Shown here in pieces: positions 1 through 4,905 of a stretch of DNA of 5,523 nt. The stretch comes from Rhodospirillales bacterium (GTDB taxonomy: Bacteria; Pseudomonadota; Alphaproteobacteria; Acetobacterales; Acetobacteraceae). The notes beneath the pieces are model-generated. The model ran no database searches. It was given only the letters and a program-made list of their open reading frames with translations, and was not told the origin of the DNA. The number at the start of each line of letters is the position of its first letter. Position 1 is the stretch's first letter. The stretch is taken from NCBI GenBank assembly GCA_903644035.1, contig CAHJXG010000470.1:1-5523 (forward strand), given 5' to 3'. The position numbers and the translations under genes were made by a program.

Positions 1-113
1 GCGCCACCGCCGACCCGCGCCTCGGCGCCGTGGTGCGGGCCATCGCGGTGCGCGCGGCGATTGAGGCGGCCCGCCACTCGCCGCGGTCACTGCCGCCTGC
101 GGTAAACGGGTGA
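1..113 (+). CDS. fliX: C-terminal fragment, probable flagellar assembly regulator FliX
   Basis: Reading in the third frame from base 3 gives 36 codons and a TGA at 111-113; the gene begins outside the window. The tail contains DPRLGAVVRAI followed by VRAAIEAAR, then a short polar end. From memory of the family, FliX proteins end in a helix of the form DPrL..vl.eIe.RA.vElAk, and the match in order and spacing is good. FliX is an alphaproteobacterial factor that couples assembly of early flagellar structures to the activator FlbD and so to later flagellar genes. Flagellar genes at the other end of the window (flgH, flgA) fit this. The fragment is too short to be certain; it could be another small helical protein. 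A TATAAT promoter for the next gene begins at its stop codon. Confidence 0.5.
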   Translation, partial: ATADPRLGAVVRAIAVRAAIEAARHSPRSLPPAVNG

Positions 114-140
114 CAGTCGGGTTCCAACATCTCATATAAT
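110..140 (+). promoter_or_regulatory. Putative sigma70-type promoter for dksA
   Basis: A perfect TATAAT lies at 135-140, which stands out in such GC-rich sequence. A fair -35 match, GTGACA, lies at 110-115 with a 19-bp spacer, a little longer than the ideal 17. Transcription would start near 147, leaving a leader of about 100 nt before dksA. The -35 overlaps the stop codon of the upstream gene, so dksA can be transcribed on its own. A second, weaker candidate downstream is TTGGCA at 173-178 with TATAAG at 197-202 (18-bp spacer). Confidence 0.5.
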
Positions 141-165
141 TGCGTAAAACCATCGACTTGCGTAA
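140..165 (+). repeat. Direct repeat TTGCGTAA x2 at the putative dksA start site
   Basis: TTGCGTAA occurs at 140-147 and again at 158-165, 18 bp apart start to start. The first copy shares its first T with the TATAAT box and covers the predicted transcription start. This placement would suit a repressor or regulator site, but no protein is known to me for this motif and chance cannot be ruled out. Confidence 0.35.
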
Positions 166-170
166 CGGAG

Positions 171-221
171 CCTTGGCATTGCCGCCTTGGCGTAGGTATA
201 AGGCCGGCAACCTCGCCAAGG
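171..221 (+). repeat. dksA leader repeats with 8-bp hairpin
   Basis: CCTTGGC occurs at 171-177 and 185-191. The second copy extends to CCTTGGCG (185-192), which is perfectly complementary to CGCCAAGG at 214-221 with a 21-nt loop. The first copy could compete for the same 3' arm, giving two alternative stems in the leader. The 3' arm ends 13 nt before the dksA Shine-Dalgarno at 235-240, so the SD itself stays free. Whether it regulates anything is unknown. Confidence 0.35.
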
Positions 222-249
222 GGTGATCGCCAGCGAAGGATCCCCGGCC

Positions 250-666
250 ATGATGCTGACCCTGCCGCCTGACTATCGGCCCTCCGATGCCGAAGAGTTC
301 ATGAACCCCATCCAGGTGGAGTATTTCCGCCAGAAGCTGCTGCGGTGGCGGGCGGAGCTGCTGCGGGAGGCGGACGGCACGCTGGCCAGCCTGTCGCAGG
401 GCGGCATCCTTGAAGCCGACATCACCGACCGTGCCAGCGTCGAGACGGACCGCGCGCTGGAGCTTCGCACCCGTGACCGCGCCCGCAAGCTGATCAGCAA
501 GATCGATCAGGCGCTGTCGCGCATCGACAACGGCGTCTATGGGTTCTGCGAGGAAACCGACGAGCCGATCGGCCTCAAGCGCCTGGAGGCCCGTCCCATC
601 GCCACGATGTCGATCGAGGCGCAAGAGCGGCATGAGCGCATGGAGCGCGTGCACCGGGATGATTGA
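250..666 (+). CDS. dksA: DksA/TraR-family RNA polymerase-binding regulator
   Basis: This encodes a 138-residue cytoplasmic regulator of the DksA family, which inserts a coiled-coil into the RNA polymerase secondary channel and acts with ppGpp to reset transcription of rRNA, amino-acid and often flagellar genes. The N-terminus (LPPDYRPSDAEEFMNP) is the form typical of alphaproteobacterial DksA. The coiled-coil tip motif is kept as D57-I-T-D60-R-A, matching the essential DxxDxA of E. coli DksA. The C-terminal globular part reads YGFCEETDEPIGLKRLEARP from about residue 97. Only C100 remains of the four zinc-finger cysteines; the other three positions are non-cysteine, as in the redox/zinc-independent type seen in alphaproteobacteria. 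The ATG at 250 was chosen because GAAGGA (235-240) lies 9 nt upstream and the family start matches; an upstream GTG at 223 would add 9 atypical residues. Confidence 0.94.
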   Translation: MMLTLPPDYRPSDAEEFMNPIQVEYFRQKLLRWRAELLREADGTLASLSQGGILEADITDRASVETDRALELRTRDRARKLISKIDQALSRIDNGVYGFCEETDEPIGLKRLEARPIATMSIEAQERHERMERVHRDD

Positions 667-672
667 GCGCCC

Positions 673-686
673 GGCGCCATTGCGCC
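673..686 (+). terminator. Short GC hairpin after dksA, weak terminator candidate
   Basis: GGCGC (673-677) pairs with GCGCC (682-686) across a CATT loop, starting 7 bp after the dksA stop. There is no T-run after it, so intrinsic termination would be weak and Rho may be needed. Part of it may instead belong to the spacer before the next gene. Confidence 0.2.
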
Positions 687-759
687 TGGAATAACGCTGG
701 ATTAACTGCAAGGCGGCAGCTTAGGGTTGCGGGACGCGCTCGGAAACGGGTCAATCCCC

Positions 760-1632
760 ATGCGTGACGGCCAGTCTGCCCCTGAAAAGCCGCAACAGCC
801 AAACTCGGATGGCATCTCGGATCTGCGCGGGCGACGCGTCCTGTCGTGGGGCCAGTGGGGGGAGGCCGGGGCCGGAGTTTACGACCGCGGCGTGGGCGAG
901 GGGACCTGGCGAAGCGACCAGCATCGCCTTGTGGTCGCATTGACCCCGATGCCTCCCCTGCTGCTGCAAATCGACGGCGGCCCGCCTCGGCAACTCAGGC
1001 CAGGCGTCGGGGCACTGAGCTTCTACTCGGCCGAGTCCGCATACCGGACGGCGGGCACCGGCTCGCGCTACGCCCACGTCTGCTGGAGCGCCCAGCTCTA
1101 CGGCGTGATCGCGCCGGACCTGTCCCGCCCCCCGCAGCTTGAGCCGATGCTGACCTTCCCCGACCCCCTGCTTGACCAGCTCCTACGGTCCTTGGTTGGC
1201 GAGATCGATGGGAGCCGGGTGGATCGCCTGCTGGCCGACAGCCTCGTCACGGCCATTGCCATGCGCATCGCCCAGCGCTTCAGGCCATCATTTGAACGTC
1301 AGCCAGACCTGCCGCCCCCGCGCATGCGTCGCGTGCTGGAGTACATCGAGGCGAACCTTGATGCGGAGCTGACCTTGGCTGAGTTGGCGGCGGTTGCCTG
1401 CCTCAGTCCCTGCCATTTCAGCCGCAGCTTCTCGGGGGCGGTCGGCCTGGGGCCGCAGCGCTACACGGTGCAGCGCCGGGTCGAGCGCGCCAAAGCCCTG
1501 CTGCGTCGCGGCGGAGGCAGTCTTGCGGACGTCGCGGCCACGACGGGCTTCGCCGATCAGAGCCACCTCACCGCTGCCTTCCGGCGTGAAACCGGTACCA
1601 CCCCCGGCCGCTTCCGTGCCGCGTCGTCCTGA
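760..1632 (+). CDS. AraC/XylS-family transcriptional regulator
   Basis: A 290-residue cytoplasmic transcription factor. Residues about 1-180 form a divergent N-terminal sensing region rich in short beta-type segments (around GVYDRGVGEGTW and LLLQIDGG), as in AraC proteins with a cupin-like effector domain; the ligand cannot be read from sequence. Residues about 190-285 are the double helix-turn-helix. The first motif is LTLAELAAVACLSPCHFSRS and the second is SLADVAATTGFADQSHLTAA, ending in the family signature FRRETGTTPGRFR. The start is uncertain. ATG at 760 has only a loose purine tract (GGAAA, 742-746) upstream; a TTG at 727 would add 11 residues and has AAGG (710-713) 13 nt upstream. The gap to dksA is 93 bp, so it probably has its own promoter, but I see no good one. 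Two 10-bp repeats 21 bp apart begin at its stop codon and are candidate operator half-sites. Targets are unknown; neighbours aqpZ and the solute-binding protein are the obvious candidates. Confidence 0.93.
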   Translation: MRDGQSAPEKPQQPNSDGISDLRGRRVLSWGQWGEAGAGVYDRGVGEGTWRSDQHRLVVALTPMPPLLLQIDGGPPRQLRPGVGALSFYSAESAYRTAGTGSRYAHVCWSAQLYGVIAPDLSRPPQLEPMLTFPDPLLDQLLRSLVGEIDGSRVDRLLADSLVTAIAMRIAQRFRPSFERQPDLPPPRMRRVLEYIEANLDAELTLAELAAVACLSPCHFSRSFSGAVGLGPQRYTVQRRVERAKALLRRGGGSLADVAATTGFADQSHLTAAFRRETGTTPGRFRAASS

Positions 1633-1672
1633 ACCGCAAGAGTCCAATACGGAACCGCAAGCCGCTTCAAGG
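1631..1672 (+). repeat. Tandem GAACCGCAAG half-sites, 21 bp apart
   Basis: GAACCGCAAG occurs at 1631-1640 and 1652-1661, a repeat distance of 21 bp, so both copies face the same side of the helix. The 11 bp after each copy match poorly. The first copy overlaps the last two bases of the araC stop. AraC-family proteins often bind paired direct half-sites about 21 bp apart, so this may be an operator for the adjacent regulator, sited upstream of the small ORF and aqpZ. This is inference from spacing and position. Confidence 0.4.
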
Positions 1673-1723
1673 CTGAGCACGACCCACGCGCTAGTGTCCT
1701 GCGGTGATTGCGGCGGCACCGAC

Positions 1724-1987
1724 ATGAGCGACGGCGACAGCGCGGACCTGCGGGACCACGCGACCTCCCTCCTGCATCAGGCGGCGCGTTGCAGCGACCC
1801 CGCGCAGCGCGACGGCCTGCTGCGCGAGGCCGTCGCCCGGCTCGACCGGGCACGCCGCATCGGGCTGATGCTGCCGGGCTGCGCTGGCCGACCCGACGGG
1901 TTCGGTGGGGCCAGCACGTTCCCTGCCCGCCTTCACGCTCGAAGCGGCTGCTCAAGCCTTCAACACAAGGGAGAACGTTCCTCATGA
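1724..1987 (+). CDS. Possible small hypothetical protein overlapping the aqpZ start
   Basis: An 87-codon reading frame from ATG 1724 to a TGA at 1985-1987. Its end overlaps the aqpZ ATG as ATGA, an arrangement typical of translational coupling. The first 45 or so codons have strong G/C third positions and encode a polar amphipathic helix region ([20 protein letters not shown], then [10 protein letters not shown]) that resembles small helical proteins common in alphaproteobacteria. After about codon 50 the codon pattern weakens and the protein becomes low in structure ([16 protein letters not shown]), so that part may be aqpZ leader read by chance, or the gene may have lost its native stop. 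No clear Shine-Dalgarno precedes the ATG. The product is not recognised; the gene may not be real. Confidence 0.3.
   Translation: MSDGDSADLRDHATSLLHQAARCSDPAQRDGLLREAVARLDRARRIGLMLPGCAGRPDGFGGASTFPARLHARSGCSSLQHKGERSS
1916..1978 (+). promoter_or_regulatory. aqpZ leader hairpin able to pair with its SD
   Basis: The aqpZ Shine-Dalgarno is AAGGGAG at 1967-1973, 10 nt before the ATG at 1984. ACGTTCCC at 1916-1923 can pair with GGAGAACGT at 1970-1978 with one bulged A (1972), covering part of the SD. The loop is long, about 46 nt, which lowers its stability. It lies inside the tail of the possible small ORF, so ribosomes translating that frame would open it. Confidence 0.25.
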
Positions 1988-2730
1988 CGATGTCGCAGAA
2001 ACTGACGGCCGAGTTCCTCGGCACCTTCTGGCTCACCTTCGGCGGCTGTGGCAGCGCGGTGCTGGCGGCGGCCTTTCCGCAGCTCGGCATCGGCTTTGCC
2101 GGCGTGTCGCTCGCCTTCGGGCTGACGGTGCTCACCATGGCCTACGCGGTCGGCAACATCTCCGGCGGGCACTTCAACCCGGCTGTCACGGTCGGCCTCG
2201 CCGTGGCCGGGCGGTTCCCGACCGGGAGCGTGCTGCCCTATGTCGGCGTGCAGGTGCTGGGCGCCGTGATCGCGGCCGGCGCGCTCTATTTCGTGGCGTC
2301 GGGCAAGCCCGGCTTCGAGGTGGCCGGCTTCGCCTCGAACGGCTATGGCGACCTCAGCCCGGGCAAGTACGGCCTGATGTCCGCCCTGGTCATCGAGGTG
2401 GTGCTGACCTTCTTCTTCCTGCTGGTCATCTTGGGCTCCACCAGCTCGCAGGCCCCAGCCGGCTTCGCGCCCATCGCCATCGGCTTCGCGCTGACGCTGA
2501 TCCATCTCATCTCGATCCCGGTCACCAACACCTCGGTCAACCCGGCCCGCAGCACCGGCCCGGCGCTGTTCGCCGGCGGCGCCTACGTCTCGCAGCTCTG
2601 GCTGTTCTGGCTGGCGCCCATCGCCGGCGCGGCGCTCGCTGGCGTCGCCGGGCAGATGCTGTTCCGGGTGAACGATCAGACCCTGCCGCGCGCCCTGTCC
2701 GCCCTGCCGGAGAAGACGCCCATCGCCTGA
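1984..2730 (+). CDS. aqpZ: Aquaporin Z, inner-membrane water channel
   Basis: A 248-residue aquaporin of the MIP family, giving fast passive water flow across the inner membrane during osmotic change. Six hydrophobic helices and two half-helices follow the usual plan. The two NPA boxes are at residues 65-67 ([12 protein letters not shown]) and 186-188 ([12 protein letters not shown]). The selectivity-filter residues of E. coli AqpZ are all present: F45 (F43 there), H174, T183 and R189, which marks a strict water channel and not a glycerol facilitator. Long stretches such as [10 protein letters not shown] and [19 protein letters not shown] are near identical to E. coli AqpZ as I recall it. Length is slightly above the usual 230, from a longer C-terminal tail after about residue 228. 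The start at ATG 1984 has AAGGGAG 10 nt upstream; an ATG at 1990 is possible. A longer in-frame extension back to 1708 is arginine/proline rich and unlike the family, so it is rejected. Confidence 0.98.
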   Translation: MTMSQKLTAEFLGTFWLTFGGCGSAVLAAAFPQLGIGFAGVSLAFGLTVLTMAYAVGNISGGHFNPAVTVGLAVAGRFPTGSVLPYVGVQVLGAVIAAGALYFVASGKPGFEVAGFASNGYGDLSPGKYGLMSALVIEVVLTFFFLLVILGSTSSQAPAGFAPIAIGFALTLIHLISIPVTNTSVNPARSTGPALFAGGAYVSQLWLFWLAPIAGAALAGVAGQMLFRVNDQTLPRALSALPEKTPIA

Positions 2731-2735
2731 CCCTG

Positions 2736-2766
2736 GGGGGACGGCCGGTTCATGGCCGTCCGTCCC
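2736..2766 (+). terminator. Strong hairpin after aqpZ, probable terminator
   Basis: Starting 5 bp after the aqpZ stop, GGACGGCC (2739-2746) pairs perfectly with GGCCGTCC (2754-2761) around a 7-nt loop. GGG (2736-2738) with CCC (2764-2766) can extend the stem past a 2-nt bulge. No T-run follows, so it is not a textbook intrinsic terminator, though position and stability fit transcript end or 3' protection. Confidence 0.5.
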
Positions 2767-2812
2767 TGCCGCCGCACAAGCCCCTTTCCTCCGCCGCTTC
2801 GTTCCGAATAGT

Positions 2813-2848
2813 ATCCCCCACCGGCCCGACAGAGGCCGCTTGGGGGAT
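2813..2848 (+). promoter_or_regulatory. Inverted repeat occluding the SD of the solute-binding protein gene
   Basis: ATCCCCCA (2813-2820) is perfectly complementary to TGGGGGAT (2841-2848). Inside it, CGGCC (2822-2826) pairs with GGCCG (2834-2838) around a 7-nt loop, so 13 of the possible pairs form a nearly continuous stem. The 3' arm contains GGGGGA (2842-2847), the Shine-Dalgarno of the gene starting at 2853. In RNA this would block ribosome entry; in DNA it is also a palindrome that could serve as an operator. A weak -10-like TAGTAT at 2809-2814 would start the transcript inside the repeat and remove the 5' arm, which would make the DNA reading more likely. Confidence 0.45.
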
Positions 2849-2852
2849 CCAC

Positions 2853-4166
2853 ATGCTTCGTCGCCGCACCCTGCTGTCCGCCGCCGGCGCGCTCGCAGCG
2901 CCAGCCATCATCGAGCGCGCCCATGCGCAGAGCGCGTTCGACTGGAAACAGGCCAAGGGCGCCAAGATCGAGGTCAACCTCGCCAAGTCCCCCCGCGGCG
3001 ACGTGCTGCAGGCGCACCAGAAGGAGTTCGAGGAGCTGACCGGCATCCGCGTCGGCGCCGAGCAGATCCCCGAGCAGCAGCAGCGCCCCAAGGCCGCCAT
3101 CGAGATGGCGTCCGGCCGGCCCAGCTTCGACGTGGTGAACGTCGCCATGCACGTCCAAAAACGCCTGATCGAGAAGGGCCGCTGGATGGAGGACCTGCGC
3201 CCCTGGATCAGCAACCCGGCCCTCACCGCCCCGGGCTTCGACATGGACGACTTCAGCGCCGCCACGATCCAGGCCGCCACCGGCGTGGATGGCCGGGTCA
3301 ACGTGCTGCCGCTGAACCAGGACCTTTTCATCCTGTATTACAACCGCGAGATGTTCGACCAGGCGAAGCTCGCGCCGCCCACGACGTATGCCGAGCTGAT
3401 GGCCGCCGCCGAGCGCCTGACCGACAAGGCGCGCGGCGTCTATGGCTTCACCGGGCGCGGCCTGAAGAACGCCAACGTCGTGCTGTATGACAACATCCTG
3501 CTCGGCTGGGACCAGGAAACGGTCTCCGCAGATGGCAGGACCCTGCTCACCGACAGCCCGGCCGCCATCGAGGCGGCAGCGTGGTACCAGAAGCTCATGC
3601 GTGACTACGCGCCTCAGGGGTCTGTCGGCTATAACTGGAGCGAGTGCCAGACCACCTTCGGCCAGGGCCGCGCCGCGATGTGGTGGGACGGCATCGGCTT
3701 CTCCGCCCCGCTCGTCGATTCCGCCAAGTCGAAGATCGTCGGCAAGGTCGGGTTCGCGCCGATCCCGATGGGACCCAAGGCGCAGCACAGCGCCACCTTC
3801 ATCGACGGCATCGGCATTCCTGCCGCCAGCAAGAACAAGACGGCGGCCTGGCTCTATGTGCAATGGGCCACCAGCAAGACCATGTTCCTCGAATGGCTTC
3901 GCGTCGGCGCCGGCACGCCGCCGCGCGCCAGCGCCTACAAGGACCCCGCCATCATCAAGGCCAGCATCTTCCCGCAGGACTGGTTCGACACGACGCTCAC
4001 CAGCCTGCGCATCGCCCGCTCCGGCCTGCCGGAGATCGTGCCGGTGACGGAGTTCCGCGACACCGTCGGCATCGCGCTCACCAACATCGTGGGCGGCGCC
4101 GACCCGGCGGCCGAGCTGAAACGGGCCACCGACGCCTTCCGCCCCGTGCTGGCAAAGGACGCCTAA
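2853..4166 (+). CDS. Periplasmic ABC-transporter solute-binding protein, sugar type
   Basis: A 437-residue extracellular solute-binding protein of family 1 (MalE-like, SBP_bac_1), which captures a sugar, polyol or similar solute in the periplasm for an ABC importer. Residues 1-25 are an export signal: RRRTLLS has the twin-arginine pattern, followed by a hydrophobic AAGALAAPAII and a cleavage site AHA|QS, so Tat or Sec export is likely. The mature part shows the family plan: KIEVNLAKSPRGD near 38-50, EFEELTGIRV near 58-67, LPLNQDLFILYYNREMF at 152-168 and the FGQGRAAMWWDG signature at 269-280. Length is normal. The aromatic residues W277 and W278 could stack on a sugar ring; the ligand is not predictable. 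The start at ATG 2853 follows GGGGGA by 5 nt, and a hairpin can mask that SD. No permease or ATPase gene accompanies it: aqpZ lies upstream and flgH converges 10 bp downstream. Confidence 0.95.
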   Translation: MLRRRTLLSAAGALAAPAIIERAHAQSAFDWKQAKGAKIEVNLAKSPRGDVLQAHQKEFEELTGIRVGAEQIPEQQQRPKAAIEMASGRPSFDVVNVAMHVQKRLIEKGRWMEDLRPWISNPALTAPGFDMDDFSAATIQAATGVDGRVNVLPLNQDLFILYYNREMFDQAKLAPPTTYAELMAAAERLTDKARGVYGFTGRGLKNANVVLYDNILLGWDQETVSADGRTLLTDSPAAIEAAAWYQKLMRDYAPQGSVGYNWSECQTTFGQGRAAMWWDGIGFSAPLVDSAKSKIVGKVGFAPIPMGPKAQHSATFIDGIGIPAASKNKTAAWLYVQWATSKTMFLEWLRVGAGTPPRASAYKDPAIIKASIFPQDWFDTTLTSLRIARSGLPEIVPVTEFRDTVGIALTNIVGGADPAAELKRATDAFRPVLAKDA

Positions 4167-4176
4167 GACCCCCTCC

Positions 4177-4905
4177 TCAGAACGGCAGCAGCACGTCGAG
4201 CAGCTGCTGCCCGTAGCGGGGCCGCTGCACGTCCGAGATCTGCCCGCGGCCGCCATAGGCGATCCGCGCCTCCGCCAGCCGGTCGTGGCGCACCGTGTTG
4301 TCGCTGCCGATGTCCTGTGGGCGGATCACGCCGCTCACCTGCAGCTCGCGCAGCTCGCTGTTCACCCGCACCTCCTGCCGGGCGGCCACGGCGAGGTTGC
4401 CGTTCGGCAGCGACTGCACGATGACGCCGGCCAGCCGCAGCGTCACCGTCTCGTTCCGCTTGATCGCCCCGGTGCCGGAAGCGCTGCCCGCGCTGTTGGC
4501 GGAAACCAGCTGGTTCGCGTTCACCGCCTTGGCCAAGATCCGGGGCAGGGCGGATTCGAAGCCGAGCAGGTTGGGCAGGCCCATGCTCTCCTGGCCCGTG
4601 CGGCCCTCGTTCGACTGGTTCTTGAGGTCGGCGGCGTCGGTGATGTTGACCAGGATCGTCACGATGTCTCCGACGGCGGCGGCGCGCTGGTCCTTGAAGA
4701 AGGCCCGGCTGCCCGAGCGCCACAGGCTGTTCGCCTCCGCCGGCGCGGCCTGCGGCCGGGGCATCGGCATGCTGATCGGGCGGTAGGCCGGGTCCGCCGT
4801 CGGATCGCCGCTGGGCGTCATCGCGGGCGGACGCCCCACCTCCGACAGCCGCGTCAGCGCGCCGCAGCCCGGCAGCAGCAGCACGAGCGCCAATACGATC
4901 CTCAT
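4177..4905 (-). CDS. flgH: Flagellar L-ring lipoprotein FlgH
   Basis: A 242-residue outer-membrane lipoprotein that forms the L-ring, the bushing that lets the flagellar rod turn through the outer membrane. Residues 1-13 are a short hydrophobic signal ending in a lipobox LPGC, with C14 the lipidated residue; proline at the second lipobox position is slightly unusual. After a proline-rich linker (about 25-57) the family core begins with NSLWRSGSRAFFKDQRAAAV at 59-78, then GDIVTILVNITDAADL, and later NGNLAVAARQEVRVNSELRE and SGVIRPQDI, ending in QQLLDVLLPF. Length fits the family (E. coli about 232). The ATG overlaps the flgA stop as ATGA, and AGGTGG (4913-4918 on the reverse strand) sits 7 nt upstream within flgA, so it is translationally coupled to flgA. 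Its stop lies 10 bp from the stop of the converging binding-protein gene. Confidence 0.97.
   Translation of the reverse strand: MRIVLALVLLLPGCGALTRLSEVGRPPAMTPSGDPTADPAYRPISMPMPRPQAAPAEANSLWRSGSRAFFKDQRAAAVGDIVTILVNITDAADLKNQSNEGRTGQESMGLPNLLGFESALPRILAKAVNANQLVSANSAGSASGTGAIKRNETVTLRLAGVIVQSLPNGNLAVAARQEVRVNSELRELQVSGVIRPQDIGSDNTVRHDRLAEARIAYGGRGQISDVQRPRYGQQLLDVLLPF
4184..4211. other. 9-bp hairpin in the flgH 3' end, between convergent genes
   Basis: GGCAGCAGC (4184-4192) and GCTGCTGCC (4203-4211) form a perfect 9-bp stem with a 10-nt loop. It lies inside the last codons of flgH and begins 17 bp after the stop of the converging gene on the other strand. With only 10 bp between the two stops, it is the only candidate for ending transcription in either direction, but neither side has a T-run. 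Confidence 0.25.

Noticed and set aside
171..191. Possible sigma54 promoter (TTGGCA then TTGGC)
   Set aside because: The GG and GC elements are 13 bp apart instead of the required 10, so the -24/-12 geometry fails.
680..707. TTGCGC/TTAACT as an araC promoter
   Set aside because: The -10 matches only three of six consensus bases and the -35 overlaps the hairpin after dksA; too weak to annotate.
700..710. TTAACTGC as a CtrA half-site
   Set aside because: There is no second TTAA at the required 7-bp spacing.
1691..1704. CTAGTGTCCTGCGG as an insertion-sequence end
   Set aside because: It loosely recalls IS630-type termini, but there is no matching inverted partner, transposase or target duplication in the window.
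1661..1963. Inverted 8-mer GCCGCTTC (1661-1668) and GAAGCGGC (1941-1948) with similar flanks
   Set aside because: The flanking similarity is in a different order, the distance is 280 bp, and short matches are expected by chance; not enough for element ends.
1708..1983. N-terminal extension of aqpZ by 92 residues
   Set aside because: The extension is arginine/proline rich, unlike aquaporins, and a good SD lies just before ATG 1984.
1905..2852. Long open frame fused to the solute-binding protein across aqpZ
   Set aside because: It is the shadow frame of aqpZ in GC-rich DNA; the signal peptide at 2853 marks the real start.
2676..4256. 526-residue open frame antisense to the solute-binding protein
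   Set aside because: It is antisense to a clear gene, lacks any recognisable domain and has composition typical of GC-rich shadow frames.
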